From NCBI GenBank assembly GCA_947462335.1, contig OX381715.1:41392650-41456649 (forward strand): 64,000 nt of DNA, in the 5' to 3' direction. Below the pieces are notes generated by a model. The model saw only the letters and a list, made by a program, of their open reading frames with translations. It did no database searches and had not been told where the DNA came from. This stretch comes from Harmothoe impar. Lineage: Eukaryota > Annelida > Polychaeta > Phyllodocida > Polynoidae. Position numbers and translations under genes: made by a program. Each line of letters begins with the position of its first letter. The stretch's first letter is position 1. Positions 43,034 to 53,807 of this stretch are shown here, one piece after another.

Positions 43034-44878
43034 TCACATATGATGACCCGGGTTGCCCTGTTGGGCATGGGGGGGACCTTGAGGTGGGAAACCACTCCCA
43101 TATCCTGGAGGGGGGTTACCCATCATCTGAGCCTGGTTGCCATAGAAACCGCTAGGTTGGCTCCTGCAGTATCTACCTTTATGGGCCCCCCGGCAGTTGC
43201 TGCAAATATGTTTCTTGTTGCAAGGGTTATAGTCGCATCGGTCTCGGAAGTTCCATTGCCCACAGATATCCGGGGGGCACAGACCTCCTTTGTTGCCGGA
43301 GCCCCGCCCCCCGCTGTTGGCCCCCCGACTCTCACTGCGCGCCGCCTCCCGGGCCAGCGCTCTGAGGACTGGTCCAGTGTTATCCGCGCCCAGGCAGTCG
43401 TGGCGGGCATCCTCATCGCAGTGTACAAAATCTGTGAGATCACCCTCTATGACCTTGGTGGTGACCTTGAACTCATACTTAGCAAGAGTGTCGGCCTCAT
43501 AAGCCTTGGACAAGCCCCTCATAGTGATGAACTTCATATGGGCAGAGTAGCCCCTGGCCGTTATGCGGCTGGGAAATTCACCTTTAATGATACACTCGTG
43601 CACACATGTCATACCAAACACAAGCTCTCGGTAGGACATTTGCTTGTAATCCTTGTCCACCTCCAGATGATAATCAGGCCTAATTTTTTCCCTAGACCTC
43701 TTCCTCCTGTTGTCCCTAGCATAACCCCTCAGCTCATCACACAGAATATCAGACAAACCTTGAGGTTGACGGGGTCCCAGGAGAGCAGCATCAAAGTCTG
43801 GGGAGAGTAGTCCCAGAGACTGGTGTGATAGCCCAGCCCTCTGTAGCCCTGCCTGGATGGTGGCTGAAGCAGAGGATGGGTACAGAGGCTGTGGCCTCTG
43901 CTGCTGTTGCTGCTGTTGATACTGCTGTTGAAACTGCTGTTGATATGGCTGTTGCTGCTGCTGATGAGCTTGTTGGTGCTGGGATTGCTGCTGCTGCTGC
44001 ACCCAGAGCAGGTAGGACTGATATGAAGTGTCGGCACTGCCATTTGTGTACACACCACCAACCTGACCTCGCTCCTCCCGGCTGTCTCCTCGCTCCCCGC
44101 GGCCCACCTCTCGCTCTGCGCGGTCGTCTGTGGTAAGGGGGGCTGAACTGAAGGCGTTTGAGGTGTATCCTCCCCTCTGCCACTGCTGATCGTCTCTAAA
44201 ACGATCAAAATCGCCCTGTCGATCGTCTCTCCAGGCCACACCGGAAGAGTGATAGTGGGCGCCGCCATGTTTGTTGTGATTTGCGGCCGCGTTCGAGTCT
44301 CCACCCCGGTGAGCAGAAGTCAGCGCTGGTCCCCGCGTGTCCGCGTACCGCCCGCCGGGTATCGGCCGCGAATCCGCGCTCTGGTAAGTTACTGACTGAC
44401 TTTTTTCACTCTCGAACGCGTCCGCGCCTCCCACAGACTGAATCACACCGCGGAATGCGGCTTCTGCAAGGTCTGTATCCCTTTCTACCCGTTTATTGCC
44501 CGCTCGTAATGCGGCCAGCTCCATTTCAGCCTCTTTCAGCCTCTGTTTCCGCTTGAGTTCAGCCTCTCTGGCTTTCTCTCTGATCGTGAGAGCCTCAATC
44601 CTCTGTAACTCTTGTAACAGCTCTGCCTCACGGGCCGCGTCGTAGTCCGCGGCCTGCTGGTCATGTTGGCGGGTCGTACCGCCCGGGGGTCCCGTCGGCG
44701 CAGGGCTGTCCTTGCCGGTCCTCTGCTGCCCGTCGGAGCTGCCATGCTCCTCCGGTGCCGGCTCAGTCTTGTCCCCCTGCTTCTTGGGTGTCCCCTTGTT
44801 AGGGTTGGGGGCATCGCACTGTGGGCAACCATTTCGGTTTGAGTGGTATTCAAACCCACAAAAACAAACAGTAGGCAT
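43034..44878 (-). CDS. Gag-like protein of the Ngaro-like element
   Basis: 614 residues from ATG 44878 (MPTVCFCGFEYHSNRNGCPQC). The N-terminus is a short Cys motif similar to the orphan Gag at 10.2 kb. A charged E/A/R/K-rich helical stretch (about 85-150) precedes Asp/Arg/Gly-rich sequence with many RDDR-type pairs. A Gln-rich low-complexity block follows (QQQ and HQQ runs, about 295-345). A more globular part follows (DILCDELRGYARDNRRKRSREKI..., about 375-500). The C-terminal Cys/His cluster, CGQWNFRDRCDYNPCNKKH then CSNCRGAHKGRYC, suits RNA binding. It ends in a Gly/Pro/Gln tail. It stops at a single TGA, after which RT continues in the same frame. Confidence 0.8.
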   Translation of the reverse strand: MPTVCFCGFEYHSNRNGCPQCDAPNPNKGTPKKQGDKTEPAPEEHGSSDGQQRTGKDSPAPTGPPGGTTRQHDQQAADYDAAREAELLQELQRIEALTIREKAREAELKRKQRLKEAEMELAALRAGNKRVERDTDLAEAAFRGVIQSVGGADAFESEKSQSVTYQSADSRPIPGGRYADTRGPALTSAHRGGDSNAAANHNKHGGAHYHSSGVAWRDDRQGDFDRFRDDQQWQRGGYTSNAFSSAPLTTDDRAEREVGRGERGDSREERGQVGGVYTNGSADTSYQSYLLWVQQQQQSQHQQAHQQQQQPYQQQFQQQYQQQQQQQRPQPLYPSSASATIQAGLQRAGLSHQSLGLLSPDFDAALLGPRQPQGLSDILCDELRGYARDNRRKRSREKIRPDYHLEVDKDYKQMSYRELVFGMTCVHECIIKGEFPSRITARGYSAHMKFITMRGLSKAYEADTLAKYEFKVTTKVIEGDLTDFVHCDEDARHDCLGADNTGPVLRALAREAARSESRGANSGGRGSGNKGGLCPPDICGQWNFRDRCDYNPCNKKHICSNCRGAHKGRYCRSQPSGFYGNQAQMMGNPPPGYGSGFPPQGPPHAQQGNPGHHM

Positions 44879-44920
44879 GGCGAAATCTCAAGACAAGCAC
44901 TAGATCTCAAGAAATATCTC

Positions 44921-45049
44921 AAGAAAATTTCTAAGTGTCCATGATTGAAAGTGTAGCAGGCCGGCAGTGACGTCACGGCGTCACTGGCGGGAGAGCTGGT
45001 AACACCCCCTGTTGATTAATAGTTGTACTAATTGATTAGTCCATGTCAT
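44921..45049 (-). repeat. Split direct repeat A1 (element 5' end, likely promoter)
   Basis: This 129-base copy lies upstream of Gag and contains the same CRE palindrome TGACGTCA and GTCACGGCGTCAC as A2. Its outer end (45049) marks the 5' boundary of the element. Confidence 0.88.
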
Positions 45050-45204
45050 ATACTTGAAATGATATTTTGTTAGTTTTCTTTAGTTGCTTGGAAGTGTCTA
45101 TGGATATTCCCTCGCTTAAAACCTTTAAAAAACTGGATAGGGCCCAAGTCCACTATATGCCTTCCTGACCTATAGGAAGCAGTAGCAGCAGGTTTCAAAA
45201 TTAG

Positions 45205-45520
45205 GTGGCGGTGACTCTTGTAGTGTTGTGTCTCAGAATTAAGGGGCGTGGACTCTCAGCACCAAAAATATGCGGTGTTAGCTCTAGAGGAAGGAACACG
45301 TATTGAGTCTTAGTAGGATGTAAATTGTAAAGAGAACAATTATTATTCATGTCTACTCTACCACTTGCATCTGGAAATAAAAGTAGCATTACAGGGTTCT
45401 CTAAGTGGCAGTAGCTTTTCAGTAAGGACTCAGGGGGTCGTCCTCTGCATTTATCAGGCGTGCTTGTTTCCAGGCTCCTGTTTTTTAGGCGGGTAGTAGT
45501 TTGGTAGTCAATGGGTACCG
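45205..45520 (+). repeat. Interspersed repeat copy (partner of 33.1-33.4 kb)
   Basis: It shares GGTGACTCTTGT, GAACAATTATTATTCATGTC, TTTTTTAGGCGGGTAGTAG and GTCCTCTGCATTTATCAGG in the same order and orientation as the 33.1 kb copy, with indels. Confidence 0.6.
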
Positions 45521-45647
45521 TTATAGAGCCAGTGCCATCCCAAGGCGTCACTACCAGCTTCAATACTGCCTCCAGTGCCCTCCAGTGTACCACGGGGATG
45601 GAGGAGCCTCCCCGCCTGCACCTCCAGGGAGGTACCTTAATTACCCA

Positions 45648-45835
45648 TTAACCCTTTATGGACAGATGTCGCTGTCCCTCCTCTAGAGAGAGAAATATAA
45701 TAAATAGAAAACAGTACAGAATGAAGATTTTACTCGTTAATGATATGCATCATGATAATCCTTCTGGAATAATATTCCAGTATGGTCGATATAATGCCTG
45801 AACACAGCCCTAGAGGTTGTACACAACATGCTGAC
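45648..45835. repeat. Degraded TTAA-CCCTTT family copy
   Basis: The left end TTAACCCTTTATGGACAGAT is clear, and ATGCATCATGATAATCC plus AACACAGCCCTAGAGG remain inside; the right end is lost. Confidence 0.45.
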
Positions 45836-48320
45836 AAACGGCACAGTCCAATAAGTTACTATGCGCCCCAAAACGAGTTAACTCTATGCACGCAACCACT
45901 GGGTGCAAATACCTATACACCTTTCTCCTAGAAACTGAGAAGGAAAGAAAACAACAGCTCAATAACGCTAAAAAAAAAAGAAAAAAAGAGAGAAAGTGCC
46001 GTTCCTCTGGGCTCCCCGCTAGGCCCATCTTGTATATTGCATTCATATACGCAAAGAGATATTCCTCCTCCAGAGCTATCCCTCCCCTAGAGAGAGAGAG
46101 AAAAAAAAAAGTAGGGAGTGAAGAAAAACAGTCACGCAACGACCCCCTCCTCCCCAACACCGACCAACACCGTACACGTGCTACTGAGTGTTGTGACTCC
46201 AGCATGGGATGGGGTCTCCAGAAGTCCCAGCAGTCTTCATCTAGACTGCCCTAAGTACCATCCCCCGTCTATAAGGCCCCAAACAGGGTGTAGCTGTGTC
46301 ACTTGTCGAATTTGATACATCCCAATGTCCCTTGTCGAATATTAGTAGGTACCGCGCATATAAGTGAGTCATAGCGGCGAAATCGCCGATCCTCAAATTA
46401 CAGGTTTTGTCACCTGTTTTCCTGCAGCAGATTTGACTCTCTGTCATATAAACAGGATTTCCCATTGTACCATACATTGCACATGAAATATACCAGGACC
46501 GCTGATTAGGATACACATCAGGCTTCACTGTGATCCCCGGGACGAAGAAAAATTATCAGAAATTAGTACTTTTGTAGCATTTCATAGAAAATAATAGGTT
46601 ACAAAAACATATTATTATTGAAAAAATGTTCGTCCCGCCCCTCACACTGAAGTTTAAAATAGCTATTATAACCATGTGAAGAGAGCTAAGCAATCCTATG
46701 GATGGTGCAGTGGCAAAATTAAATCATAGTTATTTTTCTATACAAATCCTATAATTATCAGGTAGGACAAAGGGTTTTCAGGAAACTTTTATATTCCATC
46801 ATGCATCATACATTATGACGAGGAGATTAATGAGAGGTCAGGACTCTAATCATTATGTACCTATCACTGATCCATTATTTGCTATGACTTTCTAAAAGTA
46901 AGATCTTGGCACAATGGACCTGTCACCTTACGCCACTCTATACCTCCACTGCAGTGCACCACTGCTCTGGCTATTGGAGTGTTTATCTGGACCTGTCCTG
47001 CGGTGTGCTGTAGGAACATTGCTCTCATTTGGTTATTATTTTCTTGATTAACTGGCCATTCCAGAATTTGATTCTTTGAGACCTTCACTTTGACTATCAT
47101 TCAAATTACCAAATAAATGTATCATAGTTCCTTCAGTATTACTAATGAACTGGGGTCTCACAGGGTGATTGATACCTTCAAGAATAACCCCTGTCGCCAA
47201 TTTTCGCCAATTCATTTTCACACCAAACTAGATAAGCTTATTTAGAAACCTCTATTCTACCTGATAGTTAGGGTTTTAGGGGGTTTTAGATTATAGTTGA
47301 ATAGATAGACCGTTACTGAATGGGACATATTGCTATCCTGTAAGGTTTTAATAGTAAATATTGTCACATAAACATAAAGTAAATATCTGCCAAATCCATG
47401 CATTCAGGAGTACCTGTATTTAAGATATATCACCTCTTCAAAACAGTGAGGCGCACAAGTCCGGGGGTCTGGCGACCCTCGGCGACCGGCCACTAATTGG
47501 ATGTTTAGATAAGATGGTGGTGGGGCTCCCCATGTCTACCCCTCACACATCCTTCCCCCCAATCTGCCCTCTAACCCAGTTTGTCAGCCTACCCCATATT
47601 AGTAACCCTATCAATTACACCACCATCCCCCTAGTGTAGAGCCCCACACCACACCAGATGTCTGGGGGTGAAATGTAAACAGCATCCACTGGATGCTCAC
47701 TCTCGGACTTGTTCGCCTCAGTGAAAATGTTATTTCATGAGATTAGCCCCTTTCTCCATGAGGGTAGCACTAGTGCTTCTCCTGGAGAAACCGTTCCAAT
47801 CTACCTGTTAGTATTAATGTAACCAATTGATATCTCATTATCAATCACCCTGATAACTACAGATGGATCGGAGAGAGAAAGACACAATCTCCCTCTTTCT
47901 TCTGATATGCCATTTGATATTGTAAGATATTTTATCAAGCCGAAATCTGTCATTCTATCTGGGTTACTTAGCACTGTGACATATACAAACACAGCTCAAT
48001 GCGGCCCTGTTTGTCCTGCCTACCTATATAGCATACTGGTATGCTTTTTAAAAAAATGATGTTAATTTCCATAAAAATATGTTATGGTATTGATGTTGAC
48101 ATGTCATGGGTAGTATGTGTTTCAAATTACAAGAGGATTGGACCGCTAGTTAACAATCCATGGCACCATTTGAAGTAAAGCATTTGTGACAAGGGTACAT
48201 ATTAGTGATCTTGCCATTTTTAAACACATATGACTCAATAGATACATACAGGAAATGATCTGTGAACAATTATTCATGCTCTATGTAACATGTAGATACA
48301 TTATATGCAATACCGAATTG
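45836..48320. other. No gene seen over about 2.5 kb
   Basis: Short frames only. A-rich runs at 45970-45985 and 46100-46110 explain Lys-rich readings. No repeats with clear limits. Confidence 0.4.
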
Positions 48321-48760
48321 CCATGCTCTGTGTTAGCCCGTACCTCTCCCACCTTGCCCCAGACCATGTGGTCACCGGAGGAACTGAGTATAGAGCGCCA
48401 TGCTCTGTGTTAGCCCGTACCTCTCCCACCTTGCCCCCAGACTATGGGGTCACCGGAGGAACTGAGTATAGAGCGCCATGCTCAGTGTTAGCCCGTACCT
48501 CTCCCACCTTGCCCCCAGACTATGGGGTCACCGGAGGGACTGAGTATAGAGCGCCATGCTCTGTGTTAGCCCGTACCTCTCCCACCTTGCCCCAGACCAT
48601 GTGGTCACCGAGGGACTGAGTATAGAGCGCCATGCTCTGTGTTAGCCCGTACCTCTCCCACCTTGCCCCCAGACTATGGGGTCACCGGAGGGACTGAGTA
48701 TAGAGCGCCATGCTCAGTGTTAGCCGGTACCTCTCCCACCTTGCCCCCAGACCATGTGGG
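48321..48760. repeat. 76-78 bp minisatellite, about 5.7 units
   Basis: Units begin CCATGCTCTGTGTTAGCCCG at 48321, 48398, 48476, 48554, 48630 and 48708. Two sub-types differ by CCCCAGACCATGTGG versus CCCCCAGACTATGGGG. Units are nearly identical, so the array is young. Confidence 0.92.
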
Positions 48761-49459
48761 GACTATAGGGCAAAAAGGATACCCTGAGTCGCGGCCTACC
48801 TGCTAGGTGGCGATGTGGTGAAGCTGTGGCTGTCGGGGGCTAAGCCTTAAACTGGCTCTTTGTGCTTTGGCTCTCTTTCACACTTTTCCTAGACATCCTT
48901 GGGCTTTCTTAATCATTACAGTATCAGTATGGGTGTATGGAAATGAAGCCCTAGACAGCTGTTTACATGCATCAAAGTGTTTATGTGCGGAGGTGTGAAG
49001 AGTCAGAGGTGTGACAGCTCCCTATTTTCGCTCACAGTGTAACCACTGCCCCCCCCCCCCCCCCCTGCCATACTTGTTCGCAGCTTTCTAGGACTAGTAG
49101 GAGTGGACCTACTACTGAGGAACATACTCCAGTGGTCAAGTGAGCTGGGGTGAGGCTGACATGGCAGTTTCTTAAATATGACATGGGTGGCAGGTAATTT
49201 GGCTCAGTGGTTTCCCTGTGAGGTTTCAGTTCCGCTCATTAGCATATCATTAGCATAATCCTAGCGTCGGGGGCGGAGGTGTCATGGCTGCGCCCATCCT
49301 GGATATTCTCTGTGCCCTATAGGGACTGGGCATGCGTGCCGTTGAGGAGTGTGTGTTGGCAGAGACTACATGAATAATCATGAGATGCGACACCTCTTGT
49401 CCCCAGCGGCGTACGCCACACCTGCACTTTGATGCCCCAACTTACAACACTATGCTATA
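48761..49459. other. No gene seen; poly-C run
   Basis: A C run of about 17 bases sits at 49049-49066. No convincing frames. Confidence 0.4.
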
Positions 49460-50110
49460 CCTAGACTAGAGAGTACCCAGAGTAGCCAGAGAGTACCCTG
49501 ACAGTACCTAGAGAGTACTAACTGGTGTCAGGAGAGTACTCAGGGAGTTTCCATAGAGTACTCAGGGAGTACTCTGAGAGTACCCAGAGTACCTGACTAG
49601 TACTCAGAGTACCTGACTAGTACTCAGAGAGTACTCAGGGAGTACCCGGAGAATACTCAGAGAGTACATGTAGAGTACATGTAGAGTATCCAGAGAGTAC
49701 CCGGAGAGTACATAGAGAGTATCCGGAGAGTACCTAGAGAGTACCCGGAGAGTACCCAGAGAGTCCCTGGAAAGTCCCTAGAGGGTACCCAGAGAATACC
49801 CAGAGTACTCAAAGAGTACCAAGAGAATAAGCAGAGAGTACCCAAAAAGTAGCCAGAGTACTCAGATATTACTTGCAGAATACTTGGAGAGTCCTCGGAG
49901 AGTACCCAGAGAGTCCCGGAGAGTACCCAGAGAGTACTCAGAAAGGAGTGTACCTAGAATGTAACCCGAGTATACCCCGAATGTAGCCCGAGAGACCTAG
50001 AGAATACCCAGCGAGTATTTAGATAGAACCCAGCGTGTTCTCAGAAAGTATAGATCTAGAGAGTACTCAGAGAGTACTCAGAGAGTACCCAGAGAGTACT
50101 GAGAGGACAC
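49460..50110. repeat. GAGAGTACCC decamer-like satellite tract
   Basis: About 640 bases are built from variants of GAGAGTACCCA (GAGAGTACTCA, GAGTACCTGA, GAGTACATGTA), with a basic spacing of 10-11 bases and a common 20-base doublet. The minus-strand Leu/Ser/Tyr-rich frame is compositional. Confidence 0.85.
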
Positions 50111-51700
50111 TAAGAGAGCATAATATGGTGAGCAGTGACACCCCAGCTCCAGCCACCTCCCCCACCCCCGCCCCCACCCTCCCCCAGCAGTCCTTGTCCC
50201 CCACACAAAGACACAGACCACGCCCATATTGTGTGTTCAGCTCCCACACAGGAGAAAGGTAGTCAGTAGCCAGTACCCAGGGAGGAGGCGAGGAGGAGGA
50301 GTCCCGGGGGATAGGAAGCTCACAGTAGTAGTGAGTGATGGAGGTGTGTCCATCCGCCACCACACCACTACTCCCCCTGGCTGCAGGTAGTGACGGCCGC
50401 ATAACGGTGTGTGAGGTGTGGGAGTGACGCTGGGACGGTGACTAGAGTCTGCAGTACAGTCAGTAGCAGGACGGCTGTGTGGGGAGCACGAGCAGCATGG
50501 TCACATCGTCCCCGGGACTACTACAGCCTTCACCGTTACAGCTCTGAGAGTCGGTTACCACCACTAGCGCCTACACCATACAAGTGTGGACTAACTGCTA
50601 GTACAATACATCCCTTTTCCCTGGTCCTACGGCATACAAGTACCAGTGTGGACTAACTTACTAATACTACAGTCCAGCCTTTACCCCTGTGTTTAGGGGA
50701 CTAGGCCCTGGATCATAGGAGAAGGGGACAGTTGTGAATAGTGTCACCTAACTGTAGTTTAATCTCTACAGCATTATAGGAGAAGGGGCAGCTGTGGATT
50801 ATCTAATGAGTTTGGCTGTGTAATACCCCTCAGCTCAAGGGACGCATCCTAATTAAAGACAGTTGTGTATAGTATTGTCTTACTATAGTCCATGCCTAAC
50901 TATAGCTCAATCAGTTTGATACCCCTGAGCATAATGCACTGGGTTATATAGCACTGGAGAAGGGGATAGGTGTGAATAGTGTTATCCAAATATAGCCCAA
51001 TCTGTTTGACAAGCCTGATCTCAAGGATTGCATCCTCATTTGTAAGAGACCTGCCTGTACGGTGTAGGTGGAGAAGCAGTGAGGAGACCCCACCTGCCTG
51101 CATGCTGTGCTGGCAGAGGGAGAGAAAAGTTGTCCCTGGCCCAGGCAGCTATACTGTGTCTAGAGGGGTGGGCTGTACCTGGAGGTGTGGTGGCACGTGT
51201 ATAGGTATATAAGTGTCTATACTTACTGCAGTCACTGTGTTATTATGCATACATGAACAGTTCAGGATTGTATAACGGTTATTACACTGCTCATCCACAC
51301 AACTCTAGTCTGCTGCTCCTGTCCATCCCTCATGTGGCCCCTACCCGGCCCCTACCTCACATGTCACAGACTGGTGCTAAGGATATACACACCTGTACAT
51401 ATAAAACAACTGTTTTTGTTCCTCTTGTTAACAAAGAAGGAGGTAGTTCAAACGCAGAATACCTTACCCTATCGTGACCCAAGTTATTCAAGCAGGGAGT
51501 AACATCGTAAACTACACACAGAGGAGTCCCCATCAGGCAGCACTGAGTGGACCTTCTCTCCACGGCCACAGCCGGCCCCTCCCTGCCCCCCTCCCCGCCA
51601 ACACCAGGGGCCCGCCGGGAGATCAGGTCCCTCCCCGGGCCGAGCACCTCGTGAGCTGCTCCCCATCGCTCCCAAAAGGGTATACAGAAGTTCTGAGGCT
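50111..51700. other. GC-richer region, no firm gene; diverged GGAGAAGGGGACAG repeats
   Basis: ATAGGAGAAGGGG followed by CAGTTGTGAATAGTGT-like sequence occurs near 50718, 50776 and 50947. The CpG-bearing stretches at 50280-50560 and 51540-51670 could be regulatory or exonic, but no frame with recognisable domains is present. Confidence 0.35.
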
Positions 51701-52115
51701 TCCATAGCCACTGTGGAATCAACCCTGGGCATCCCTGAGCACCTGTATCTACATGCTCGGCATTCTGTAAAGAGTTGTAGGCATTATGGAGTGGTGATAT
51801 GCCATAGGAACAGGCTCTAGGCATTTGGAAGACTACTAGAGACAAAACAAAGCACCCCTATTGATTTGAGAAGGGTTTTTGGTATTGAGAAGTACCCCAA
51901 AGAACCAAATTTATATCTCACATATTGGGGAGGAAACTATAAGGGAAGCTTACAATATAGTTGCATATTTGCGCTGCTCCCCACAGGTTGAGCCTTTCAT
52001 CGGGGCTGTGGAAACAACTGAGCATTTCTAACTACATGCTATGCATTCTAGGCACCATAAAGTGGTGATGTACCATAGGAACAGGGCCTAGGCATTTAGA
52101 AGACATCTAGACATT
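51700..52115. repeat. Diverged direct duplication
   Basis: AGTGGTGATATGCCATAGGA and CAGGCTCTAGGCATTTGGAA near 51791 recur as AGTGGTGATGTACCATAGGA and CAGGGCCTAGGCATTTAGAA near 52062. The repeat offset is about 270 bases. Confidence 0.55.
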
Positions 52116-53635
52116 TATAACCTTATACAGTACATATCCAACAGTCGCATTTCTACCACCATATATGCACTTATACTAGTCTGTATACAAGTGAACAACA
52201 ACCTAGACCTATGCTACTTATCCTCTCGTGACCTGTATAGCAGTGGCTAATGACTGGTAGTCTAGTCTCTGGGACTAAGTAAACTAGAAGAGACACGAGC
52301 AGAATTACCGCCGACACCCGGGGGTGTCGGCCCTGCGTGCCGGCCCCCCTGCAGACCCGGCTAATTGTCCACACCACGCCACACCTGCTAACCCGTCTGT
52401 GGTACCCGCTCTGGGGCGCACAGGGGCCCTGTATACTAAGATATAAACCATGGGGAAACTTCAAGGAAATCACTAAAACACCAACATATTGTATCGAGTT
52501 TTAAAGGGGTTGATTTATATAAGTTTATAGTGTTTTTTATTATTGTTTCTCCTAAAGGAGGGAGGCAGAACCGATAAGAAAAATCTCCCTTCCCCACACT
52601 TTCCACTGGTCCCAGAACGATCACACATCACCGACTACCACTGCTCATAAATTTAATAATCTGATGGAAGTATATACGTACATACATTATTGAGTAATGA
52701 TATAACTGAAAAGTGATTTTTGTTTTAAAGCCATGGACATGGTAGTTGAGCAGCTCGGCTTGCAGCCCGTGTCGGCCGGCCGGCCGGTGGTCTCCATGTC
52801 CGGGCGGCCATCCCCCCCCCGGGCCGCCCCCCTCTCACCGGCCTAGGACACCCGGCCATTCCACACCAGGGGATGCAGCTTCAAGGCCTCTCTGTCGGCG
52901 TCACGTCTGTTCTGCAGCACTCACCAAGCTGATATTTGGATGCTGCAGACTCAAAGATAACTGCTTGAATTAACCTACATCATCCGGGGTGGGATACCGA
53001 TGGCAGCGAACGTACAGAGATAAGTGACCAGTACAGGTGGCGCCATCTATCACAACAGAAGTGACCAGCACCAAGCCCCCTAGCGGCGTTACCATAGGGA
53101 TCCATTACCCATCGGCACCCGCGTGACGTCGGCGGTGGCGTCATAAGACGTAACAGGAACGCTGGGCTACACTACTACTACTGACTCGCCGTGAGGAGGA
53201 GGCCAGGTATTGTGCCGCCCAGTAGGTGGCCCCCAGTAGGGTGGAGGTGTCGAGTAGTGGACTACCGTGTATATAGGTAACTATTCATTATAAACCGCCA
53301 TAAGTACACCCCACCCCAACACCAGGGGACTGAATACATGCCAACACTGATTTGGTGGCCGACAGCGATAGGGAATCTGCTTGGAGAGCACTTGACGTAA
53401 TACCTATTACTCACCCAGGTTGGAGATTAACGCTTGGAGAGTGATCTAGGAGTGTTGTCTCTATGGAGATGGCGTCTACCCGACCCGTACCACCCCAACT
53501 CGGGTTGTTGTGAACATAGTACCACAACTTTGGGTTTATTAGCAAGCACGGCTGTATTCCCTGCGTGCTAGTTACAACATTGGCTCTATTACAATACAAG
53601 GATCCTACTGTTACTGCTACTACTACGGCATCACC
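52116..53635. promoter_or_regulatory. CpG-rich, CRE-bearing region upstream of a candidate first exon
   Basis: 52740-52930 and 53100-53230 are GC-rich, with GCGTGACGTCGGCGG, GGCGTCATAAGACGTAAC and GGCGTCACGTC, all CRE/ATF-like half or full sites. A short frame from ATG 52734 follows a TTTTGTTTTAAAG acceptor-like sequence but stops after 37 codons. The segment could be a promoter for the ATG at 53636. Confidence 0.25.
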
Positions 53636-53704
53636 ATGGTGGTCTACACCATCCCCCTGGTCCTGGCTATCCTCAATGCCACTGGTCACCTCAACGATTT
53701 TATG
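53636..53704 (+). CDS. Candidate first coding exon of a host gene (signal-peptide-like)
   Basis: ATG 53636 lies in an optimal context (ATCACCATGG) and encodes MVVYTIPLVLAILNATGHLN then DFM, a hydrophobic N-terminus like a signal peptide or anchor. It runs directly into a consensus 5' splice donor, ATG|GTAAGT, at 53705. The frame is also open for some codons upstream, so an internal membrane exon is an alternative. I found no downstream partner exon, because the following 800 bases are TTAA-family repeats. The product is not recognised. The call rests on initiation context, hydrophobicity and donor only. Confidence 0.3.
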
Positions 53705-53807
53705 GTAAGTCATTTCCTATACTACTCACTAGGCTGTCCAGGCCCGACCCGGGGTGCCCGGGTATGATGTATGTATAGTGTACGAGTCTCTTGTAGCTGC
53801 TGACTTG

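Larger units (their letters stand above)
39851..45049 (-). mobile_element. Ngaro/DIRS-class tyrosine-recombinase retrotransposon, structurally complete
   Basis: Read on the minus strand the order is A1 (45049-44921), Gag (44878-43034), RT-RNase H (to 41096), tyrosine recombinase (41319-40243), B1 (40163-40095), A2 (40096-39968) and B2 (39919-39851). Split direct repeats of the form A1-ORFs-B1-A2-B2 are the hallmark of Ngaro and PAT-like elements, which integrate by a recombinase rather than an integrase and leave no target duplication. The two A copies (129 bases) and the two B copies (69 bases) look identical by eye, suggesting recent insertion. No methyltransferase or SGNH hydrolase domain is seen, which fits an Ngaro-like rather than a DIRS1-like set. 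Confidence 0.88.

Noticed and set aside
43028..43810. 260-codon plus-strand frame and the 191- and 130-codon minus-strand frames in the same area
   Set aside because: Shadows of the Gag ORF, which has the zinc-binding motifs and correct position relative to RT.
44536..44976. 146-codon minus-strand frame overlapping the Gag start
   Set aside because: Overlaps Gag and the A1 repeat; no motif; alternative-frame reading of GC-rich sequence.
48305..48619. 104-codon frame with EYRAPCSVLARTSPTLP repeats
   Set aside because: Translation of the 78-bp minisatellite.
48321..48760. CRISPR-like array
   Set aside because: Units are fully repeated with no unique spacers, and the genome is eukaryotic; it is a minisatellite.
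52734..52847. 37-codon frame from ATG 52734 after an acceptor-like TTTTAAAG
   Set aside because: Short, Pro/Arg/Gly-rich from local GC composition, stops without a donor; not enough to call an exon.
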